A DNA stretch of 64,000 nucleotides from contig KV454014.1 in NCBI GenBank assembly GCA_001661245.1, positions 1,197,989 through 1,261,988 of the forward strand, given 5' to 3'. The notes under the pieces are model-generated. The model was not told the origin of the DNA, ran no database searches, and worked only from the letters and a program-made list of their open reading frames with translations. Source of the DNA: Pachysolen tannophilus NRRL Y-2460 (Eukaryota > Ascomycota > Pichiomycetes > Alaninales > Pachysolenaceae). Each line of letters begins with the position of its first letter. Positions within the stretch are counted from its first letter, which is position 1. Position numbers and translations under genes: made by a program. This document shows, in pieces, positions 57,959 through 64,000 of the stretch.

Positions 57959-60898
57959 ATGGGGAGTACTAAGGGAATACGCATTGGCGGTAAGGATAAT
58001 GGCGCTAATAGAAAAAATAGTCGTAATAAGAAAGTTAGTAAAAAAAACGAGAATTTAGATCAAGAGGAAATTGATTTTATTAATGGTGATTTTAGCGCCA
58101 AGTATCACATTAGAAAAAATAGTATTGAGTTTGAAAGCGACAATAAAAAAAATGATTTTGAGAAGGAGGAACCTTTGAATACTACAAATGTATTGAGTTC
58201 TACTCCTTTGAAAATTACTGGTGGGTTTAGTGGCTTGAATTTAGCGAAAGAAAACATTATTGAACATAATCAAAATATAGTACCGAGATCTACATTAGAG
58301 AAAAAAAGACGGAAAAGTATATTATCAAATATGTTGTCAAGTAGCGCAAATACATCGAAAAATGGCCTTAGAGATAGACCAGCGTCTGAAAATTCGAGTT
58401 TTGTCACACAAAATCTAGGATTGACCGGTAATGATGATAATAAGGATAAGGATGGTGACAAAGAGCAGCAGCCAATTGTTGATGTTAACAATCCAAATCA
58501 AGAAGTTCTCGATACAGTTAATAGACATCTAGTCAATCAAAATGATTTAGTTTCAAATGCAAGTATGTTACCGTTGAAATCAAATAATTCTGCTTCAATT
58601 TCTTCTTCTAATGTCCAACAACAACAACAACAACAATCACTGTTAAAGGAAGGATTTGATTCTTTGCAATTAGCAGGTGGAGATATTACAAGAGAAATTT
58701 ATAACTGGGCTGAAAGACATAACCCTGGAACTATTCATAATGAAAGTTCTAGTGCTTTTGGATCACCTATTAAGAAATCATCAAGTTTTGGAGAATTTGG
58801 AAATAATAAAAATCTTAAAAAGGCTATTAGCAAAAATAACAATATAGAAGGTTCAGATGATCATTACAATACATTTGATGAAGCTGTAGGCTCAGAAGAT
58901 GAATTGATGTCTGTTAGTGATATCAAGGTTCCAGGAGGTTTTAGAAGAAGTTTTATTGCTCAAAAATACAGAAATAAACAATTAGCACGTGAACAGAACG
59001 AAGGTAACAGTAACGCTCTTTGGAGAGGCAAAAGGAGTTCGAAAAAAGTAAGTAAACCTAATTTTTTCACTTCCAATTTCATAGAATTTTTAACGTTATA
59101 TGGCCATTTTGCTGGTGAAGATTTAAGAGATGATGAGGAAAGCAATTTCCCACAATCATCAGATACGGAAAATTATTCTACTGAACAAGAAGATGATACA
59201 GACAACAACTCACAATTTAGTGATTTAGAAAATAATGTGGTTTCTGATGATGAATTTAATCATAATAATCAAAATACATCTAATTTACATATGGAAAGAG
59301 CGTTACTTCAAAAAAATGCCAAATTTGCAATTGACAGGTACAATTCTTTTGGGTCTGCCGGAAGTCACAACACAAGTGATTTACAATTTAGGTATCAGTT
59401 ACAAAAACAGAACCTGCAGATCTTAAAGCAAAGGAAACAGAGAATTAAAAGAAAGGAAAGATTGAAAGATTCATATTCTTCTGTTAAAAAGGCTTCAACG
59501 TTTAAGACTTTCTTATTATTGTTAAAGGCTTTCATTGGTACTGGTGTGTTATTTTTACCTAAGTCTTTTTCTAATGGTGGATTGATTTTTTCAAATTTGA
59601 TGCTCTTGGTCTTTTCATTATTGTCTTACTATTGTTTTGTGGTGTTAATTAATGTCAGATTAATAACTAATGTATCATCATATGGTAACATTGGTTTAAT
59701 TTTGTATGGTCAGAATTTTGAACGCTTAATTTTACTCTGTATTATATTATCTCAAATTGGCTTTAGTTCTGCGTATATTGTATTTGTTGGTGAAAACTTC
59801 AAAAGTTTATATACACAATTCTTTAGTCTGGGATCTAATTTAAACATTGTTTATTTCATTTTTCTTCAATTATTAATCTTTATACCGCTATCTTTAACAA
59901 GAAAAATAGCAAAATTGTCATTTACTGCATTAATTGCAGACTTTTTTATTTTGTTAGGCTTGCTTTATGTTTATTATTATTCAGCTTTCAATATTTTTCA
60001 AGAAGGAATTGATTTAAACAATTTACAATATCTAAATCGTTCTGATTGGCCATTATTCATTGGAACGGCTGTTTTTACTTATGAGGGTATTGGTTTGTTG
60101 ATTCCAATTCAGGAATCTATGAAAAGACCTCAAGATTTCAATAAAATTCTTGCTATTGTTATAGGAATTGTCACTATTATATTTGTAACCATAGGTACAT
60201 TATGTTATCTTTCATTTGGTGATGACGTCCAAACAGTGATACTTTTAAATTTTCCAAAAGATTCTATATTAGTTAGGGTGATTCAATTATTGTATGCCAT
60301 AGCAATATTATTATCTACTCCTTTACAGTTATTTCCTGCTATTAAAATAATAGAAAATTTCATATTCAAAAAAAGAGATGAAGAAGAGAACCATGACAAT
60401 GTTGACAGTAACCTATATTTTTCTGAAGAATATAACAACAATGACAACCGAGAAAGAAATTCTCTTCTTAGTCCATTAAGAAGTAGCAGAAGTAATGCCA
60501 GTCAATATGGATCATCTAATCAAACTAATTTACAGTTGGCTGAACGTATTGAGGAAGCGGGTGATAAAGTTCTTTCTGGTAAAAATGATCCAGTTGTCAA
60601 ATCACAGAAAAATTTAACTAGAGTTGCGATTGTTCTTATGACTTGTTTGATAGCTTTTTTTGGTTCCAATGATTTAGACAAATTTGTTTCATTGGTTGGA
60701 AGTTTCACTTGCATACCCTTGATTTATATATTCCCACCTTTATTACATTTAAAACTATTAAATACTGATTCATTTAAAGAGCAAGATACTGGATCTTTGC
60801 ACAGAAGGTTGAAGGTTATTGATTACATCATATTGGCTCTTGGTATTATTATAATGATATATACAAGTTATCAGAATTTAGGTAGTTGGATACGTTAA
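57959..60898 (+). CDS. Vacuolar amino acid transporter, AVT3/AVT4-like
   Basis: A 979-residue member of the amino acid/auxin permease family. The first ~500 residues are hydrophilic, Asn/Ser/Asp-rich and probably cytosolic, including a short poly-Gln. The transporter core starts at about 513 with TFKTFLLLLKAFIGTGVLFLPKSF, the helix-1 signature of AVT3/AVT4/SLC36-like transporters. Further conserved segments are FIGTAVFTYEGIGLLIPIQESM and GTLCYLSFGDDVQT. About eleven membrane helices are visible, with a hydrophilic loop (about 805-875) between helices 9 and 10. Avt3 and Avt4 export amino acids from the vacuole. It is longer than S. cerevisiae Avt4 (713) because of the N-terminal tail. I cannot tell Avt3 from Avt4. 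Confidence 0.85.
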   Translation: MGSTKGIRIGGKDNGANRKNSRNKKVSKKNENLDQEEIDFINGDFSAKYHIRKNSIEFESDNKKNDFEKEEPLNTTNVLSSTPLKITGGFSGLNLAKENIIEHNQNIVPRSTLEKKRRKSILSNMLSSSANTSKNGLRDRPASENSSFVTQNLGLTGNDDNKDKDGDKEQQPIVDVNNPNQEVLDTVNRHLVNQNDLVSNASMLPLKSNNSASISSSNVQQQQQQQSLLKEGFDSLQLAGGDITREIYNWAERHNPGTIHNESSSAFGSPIKKSSSFGEFGNNKNLKKAISKNNNIEGSDDHYNTFDEAVGSEDELMSVSDIKVPGGFRRSFIAQKYRNKQLAREQNEGNSNALWRGKRSSKKVSKPNFFTSNFIEFLTLYGHFAGEDLRDDEESNFPQSSDTENYSTEQEDDTDNNSQFSDLENNVVSDDEFNHNNQNTSNLHMERALLQKNAKFAIDRYNSFGSAGSHNTSDLQFRYQLQKQNLQILKQRKQRIKRKERLKDSYSSVKKASTFKTFLLLLKAFIGTGVLFLPKSFSNGGLIFSNLMLLVFSLLSYYCFVVLINVRLITNVSSYGNIGLILYGQNFERLILLCIILSQIGFSSAYIVFVGENFKSLYTQFFSLGSNLNIVYFIFLQLLIFIPLSLTRKIAKLSFTALIADFFILLGLLYVYYYSAFNIFQEGIDLNNLQYLNRSDWPLFIGTAVFTYEGIGLLIPIQESMKRPQDFNKILAIVIGIVTIIFVTIGTLCYLSFGDDVQTVILLNFPKDSILVRVIQLLYAIAILLSTPLQLFPAIKIIENFIFKKRDEEENHDNVDSNLYFSEEYNNNDNRERNSLLSPLRSSRSNASQYGSSNQTNLQLAERIEEAGDKVLSGKNDPVVKSQKNLTRVAIVLMTCLIAFFGSNDLDKFVSLVGSFTCIPLIYIFPPLLHLKLLNTDSFKEQDTGSLHRRLKVIDYIILALGIIIMIYTSYQNLGSWIR

Positions 60899-60972
60899 TG
60901 TATGAGCTAAATATCTACAAATACTATAATCTACATATATATATATTTACATAAATTTATACATTTATAATA

Positions 60973-62037
60973 TTAAATATAGACGTATAGACATAAATCT
61001 TCTTTATTAAAAAAAGATTTGAATTCATCACTTTTTCTTTCGATATCATTAGGTAAAGGAATGACTAAATTTGATTTTACTAAATCATAATTATCATCAT
61101 TGGTATTAATAACTAAATTTTTTCCTGTTGGATCATAATATAAACAATACTTATTTGTGGTTAGTTTTGATTTTATTTTAATTAATAATTTAAAATTATC
61201 TTTTGTATCATTGGGTCCTAATTTTATGAAAAAAGTTTCATATGTTAATTTTTCTTTCCCCACTGATTTAAAAAATTGTTCATTTTTGGTTGATTTTTTC
61301 TCAATAACAACTGGCGAAACAACAGGTGAAGTTATTTTCATATCATTAATTTCTTCAATTAAAGGTTTACTTGGTTTACTTGTTTGCAGCTTTTGTCCTA
61401 ACAATGTGGATAATCCGTTTTCAGAATCCACATTGATATCATCAGTGCCTTCATCAGCTTCATTCTGTAATTTTTTAGCTTCTATCAACGTCAATGGTTC
61501 ATTGTCATTCAAATTTTCTTTAAAAATTTTCAACTCATTTTGTTTTAATGAGTTAAGATCAATTTCCAACTCAATATCAGATTTAACAGATCCTTTATAA
61601 GTCATCTTTGGAGTGGTGATTGTTTCTCTGTCTATCATCAAGTCATCAAACTGAAACTCAATCGACTCAATACACCACTCCATCAATATGGTTAACAAAT
61701 CCTTATTTAATAAACTCCATCTCATTGCAGTATCATTAATAATACAATCAACAACAAGTGATAAATTTTTTTTCTTGTCAAAATCTTTTTTCAAAATTGA
61801 TGTCGTATATATAGGAATTTCCCATTTGTTTTCAATAATTAATTGGAAAGTCTTGTTTTTATCAAAATCATCCGTAGGCTTTGGAATATTTTTATCTGAC
61901 AAAACATTTATGAATAATTTTGTTTGTGAAGGAAATTCCTTATAATTCGTTAATAACTTGGTCTTTATAACGAAAAAAGGTGTTGGTCTTATTCTTAATA
62001 TCTCCGGAGACATACTTTTTTCCCTAATCAATGCCAT
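60973..62037 (-). CDS. PIH1: R2TP complex subunit Pih1 (Nop17)
   Basis: A 354-residue PIH1-family protein. The PIH domain (about 10-150) has RIRPTPFFVIKTK, KLFINVLSDKNIPKP, the diagnostic WEIPIYTTSILKKDFDKKKN and VVDCIINDTAM blocks, with lysines that bind the phosphorylated DSDD-type motif of Tel2. An acidic linker (about 165-250) leads to a C-terminal CS-like domain (about 265-354) that binds Tah1 in yeast. Pih1 works with Tah1, Rvb1 and Rvb2 in assembling box C/D snoRNPs, PIKKs and RNA polymerases with Hsp90. The length is near S. cerevisiae Pih1 (344). Confidence 0.88.
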   Translation of the reverse strand: MALIREKSMSPEILRIRPTPFFVIKTKLLTNYKEFPSQTKLFINVLSDKNIPKPTDDFDKNKTFQLIIENKWEIPIYTTSILKKDFDKKKNLSLVVDCIINDTAMRWSLLNKDLLTILMEWCIESIEFQFDDLMIDRETITTPKMTYKGSVKSDIELEIDLNSLKQNELKIFKENLNDNEPLTLIEAKKLQNEADEGTDDINVDSENGLSTLLGQKLQTSKPSKPLIEEINDMKITSPVVSPVVIEKKSTKNEQFFKSVGKEKLTYETFFIKLGPNDTKDNFKLLIKIKSKLTTNKYCLYYDPTGKNLVINTNDDNYDLVKSNLVIPLPNDIERKSDEFKSFFNKEDLCLYVYI

Positions 62038-62104
62038 CTCAATCTAAACCGCAAATCACAATTCAATAAATTAAAAAAAAACAATATTTGAAAAATAGTC
62101 ATAA

Positions 62105-62152
62105 TCATCATCATCATCATCATCATCATCTTCTTCTTCTACTTCTTCTTCC
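62105..62152. repeat. (CAT)n followed by (TTC)n
   Basis: About nine CAT units, then TTC units interrupted by one TAC, immediately upstream of PIH1. Confidence 0.8.
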
Positions 62153-62539
62153 ATCATCTCTCTATCTACTCAATATTGACTTATTCTGCCACGAGCTAAG
62201 ATATAAAAAAGTACGTGCCACTAAAAACCCGCTTTTACTATGGCTTTACTATACAATTTATTTAAATTGAGGTTTTACATATATAAAATGGGTTTTATAA
62301 AAGTTATAAATCTTTAAATATGTTTAAAATTAAATTTCAATCCATATGAGAGTAAAAATTTTATCAATTTGATTATAAATTGATTTTATCTGGCACCATA
62401 TCAGTCACGAATTGTAGATGAGAGAGCTTTTAGTAAAAAGCCGTTGATAGCAGATCGCGGTAGTGCCGATATACACCAAAATGTACTAAAGAGGAAAATT
62501 TAAGGTAAGGTACGTTTCTTACTTAAGGTTATTTTTGAT

Positions 62540-62588
62540 ATCAGTTCAGTTCAGTTAGTTAATTCAGTTCGATTCAGTTCAGTTTAGT
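62540..62588. repeat. Degenerate TTCAG/TCAGT pentamer repeat
   Basis: Roughly seven TCAGT-type units with small interruptions (TTAGTTAA and TCGA), in the region 3' of the zinc-cluster gene. Confidence 0.65.
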
Positions 62589-62705
62589 TGTATAATTGCT
62601 GAGAGAGCGATAAAAGCATTTAGAAAAAATTTTTTTTTTAAAAAAAAAGGATATTAAAAACGAAAATCTGTAACAAACAGGACAGGTCCTATATACTACT
62701 ATTGT

Positions 62706-64000
62706 TCAATCCATGTTTCGGTAGACATTATTATTGAATAAATCATTACCGAACAAAAGGTCTATTAGTTCAGTATCAAATAGCATGCTATTATCAAAGC
62801 TATAGTCTATGGATGCTGGTGTAATATTGACTGGTTGCTGGTCCGTTGACAGGAATTGAGAGTTGCCAATTTTATGTTCTTGATGTGGTTGTAAAGAGTG
62901 TTGCGGCAACCCGTATAGTGGCTGTTGTTGTTGTTGTTGTTGTTGTTGCTGATCACTAGCACAAGTGGTGTATTGGTGATTATTATTTTCATTGCCAGCA
63001 ATGTTATAATCAAGTTCCAGTGGGGAATGAGTAATGGTATTGGAAAAATTATTGACTGATGATACGAATGATTTATTAATCTTGCCATCTTTCTTGTTGA
63101 AATCACCAGGAATTGGAGAAGAATTCAACTTTGTTGCATTGATTAACAAATTAATATTACTAGCTTCTTTGTTATTTTGAGGATATTCATTATTTTCGTT
63201 TCTGCTATTCTTTTCATAGCTTCTAATAAGGAAATTTAGATCATTGATTAAAATATCAATTATATCACTGATTGCTTTTAAACTTCCTTTAATTTTATCA
63301 ACATTTCTCTGCTTCATAATATTAATCAAATTAACCGATTCTAACAAAGTATTAAAATTTACCTGATATTTAGTGTTTATGAAATCAACATCCACACTTT
63401 TACTATTTGTTAATAATAAAATATAAGAAACCACTAAGACCATTGTAGCATGATATCCAATGAAAAGATCATTACATAAAGTACCATTGAAAAATTGCAT
63501 TTGATCTTCAAATGCTAGAATTTTCGCAATTTCAATAGAAGAGTTCATACATTGACAAATGAAATCTAATAATGGATCATCATTTTTCAAAATTAAATTA
63601 GAATGAGTGATTAAATATAATAAAAATGGTAATGATAGTGAAATATAGTAATAATGATATTGTAATAATAATGTTAATTTCAATTTACTTACTGGCTCTA
63701 ATTTATAATTTTTCAAATCTTGATCTAAATTGACATACCAGTTGTAAAATTTTCTCTTGATTGTTAAAACTTTTTCCATGTTTGTTAATGACAACAACTC
63801 ATTATTCAAATATAAAGTTTTTCTATATTCTAATAATTCAAACAGCAATTTGCTTAATTCACAATATTGAATATAATATCTTCTGTGCACCGATAATTTT
63901 TCTTCATCAGAATATTCTTCAATTTTCACTTTGTTTGATGTATTGTAACCAATAATACTTGGATATTCAACATTAATATCTTCAATTTGGATACAAGAAG
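62706..64000 (-). CDS. Zinc-cluster transcription factor, C-terminal part (runs off right edge)
   Basis: The frame is open from the stop at 62706 to the window end, so at least 431 residues are present and the N-terminus lies outside. The visible part begins CIQIEDINVEYPS and continues with a helical region HRRYYIQYCELSKLLFELLEYRKTLY and LQYHYYYISLSLPFLLYL, typical of the fungal-specific middle homology domain of Zn2Cys6 regulators. The DNA-binding cluster itself is not in the window. The C-terminal ~170 residues are Asn/Gln-rich with a poly-Gln run, and end in an acidic, hydrophobic stretch (DTELIDLLFGNDLF) that looks like an activation domain. A GTG at 63929 is not a start. Family assignment is moderate; the specific regulator is not recognised. 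Confidence 0.7.
   Translation of the reverse strand, partial: SCIQIEDINVEYPSIIGYNTSNKVKIEEYSDEEKLSVHRRYYIQYCELSKLLFELLEYRKTLYLNNELLSLTNMEKVLTIKRKFYNWYVNLDQDLKNYKLEPVSKLKLTLLLQYHYYYISLSLPFLLYLITHSNLILKNDDPLLDFICQCMNSSIEIAKILAFEDQMQFFNGTLCNDLFIGYHATMVLVVSYILLLTNSKSVDVDFINTKYQVNFNTLLESVNLINIMKQRNVDKIKGSLKAISDIIDILINDLNFLIRSYEKNSRNENNEYPQNNKEASNINLLINATKLNSSPIPGDFNKKDGKINKSFVSSVNNFSNTITHSPLELDYNIAGNENNNHQYTTCASDQQQQQQQQQQPLYGLPQHSLQPHQEHKIGNSQFLSTDQQPVNITPASIDYSFDNSMLFDTELIDLLFGNDLFNNNVYRNMD

Larger units (their letters stand above)
62038..62705. promoter_or_regulatory. Spacer: PIH1 promoter and zinc-cluster gene 3' end
   Basis: A 668-bp spacer between two minus-strand genes. It contains a (CAT)n/(TTC)n microsatellite (62105-62152) close to the PIH1 start, and a degenerate TTCAG repeat (about 62540-62588). 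No gene is visible. Confidence 0.5.

Noticed and set aside
1-64000. Transposons, LTR elements, CRISPR arrays, prophage-like or plasmid features
   Set aside because: No terminal repeats, transposase or reverse-transcriptase motifs, or regularly spaced repeats were seen. All repeats found are simple microsatellites or short palindromes.

Overview
The window is nuclear DNA from a budding yeast (Saccharomycotina). The evidence is compact protein-coding genes with short AT-rich spacers, long poly(A)/poly(T) and (AT)n tracts, introns with GTATGT/GTAAGT donors and TACTAAC-type branch points, and genes that are recognisably fungal (TPS3, PFA4, CDC5, YFT2, MCM21, NNF1, VPS3, a zinc-cluster regulator). 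It is unlikely to be Saccharomyces itself. SIN3 alone carries four introns, an Aquarius-like spliceosomal protein is present, and a CysA/Cys2-type serine O-acetyltransferase is present. The CTG codon is almost absent from conserved genes. Where it occurs it often sits where Ser/Ala/Pro/Thr would be expected, so a CUG-Ser-type code is possible but unproven. I saw no transposon, LTR element, CRISPR array or convincing tRNA.

Layout. 0.6-7.8 kb: sterol-ester lipase TGL1, trehalose-complex subunit TPS3 (5' intron), a TatD-type nuclease, RNA polymerase II subunit RPB11 (intron). 8.6-20.4 kb: corepressor SIN3 (five exons), palmitoyltransferase PFA4, a DAL5-family permease, eIF1A (TIF11, intron), a NIPA-like magnesium transporter. 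21-28 kb: polo kinase CDC5, a 1.3 kb spacer holding a GC-rich structured island (candidate ncRNA), GAR1, and a large Aquarius/IBP160 relative whose helicase core has decayed. 28.5-36.3 kb: PSP2-like RGG protein, a 1.4 kb gene-poor stretch, TOP1, kinetochore MCM21, lipid-droplet protein YFT2. 36.6-48 kb: mitoribosomal MRPS28, the serine O-acetyltransferase, SEC17 (intron), kinetochore NNF1, exosome RRP40, one unrecognised acidic protein, COQ2, a class III aminotransferase. 48.6-64 kb: VPS3, BFR2, APC11 (intron), PRO1, an AVT amino-acid transporter, PIH1, and the C-terminal part of a zinc-cluster transcription factor running off the right edge.

How the genes relate. Most are housekeeping genes, and several neighbourhoods match gene order remembered from S. 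cerevisiae: RPB11-SIN3-PFA4, TPS3-YMR262W, MCM21-YFT2, and BFR2 near PRO1. There is no operon logic. Themes that recur are RNA biology (Aquarius-like, GAR1, RRP40, BFR2, PIH1), mitosis and kinetochore (CDC5, MCM21, NNF1, APC11) and stress or amino-acid metabolism. Several promoters carry readable sites: adjacent Met31/32 and Cbf1 motifs before the serine O-acetyltransferase, URS1-like GGCGGCT cores before the aminotransferase, GATA motifs before the permease, an RRPE motif before GAR1, and an unexplained cluster of TGCG motifs between BFR2 and APC11.

The observations most worth following are the catalytically dead and truncated Aquarius homologue in an intron-retaining yeast, the GC-rich island at 23.9-24.1 kb, the sulfur-regulon site pair, and the decoding of CTG.
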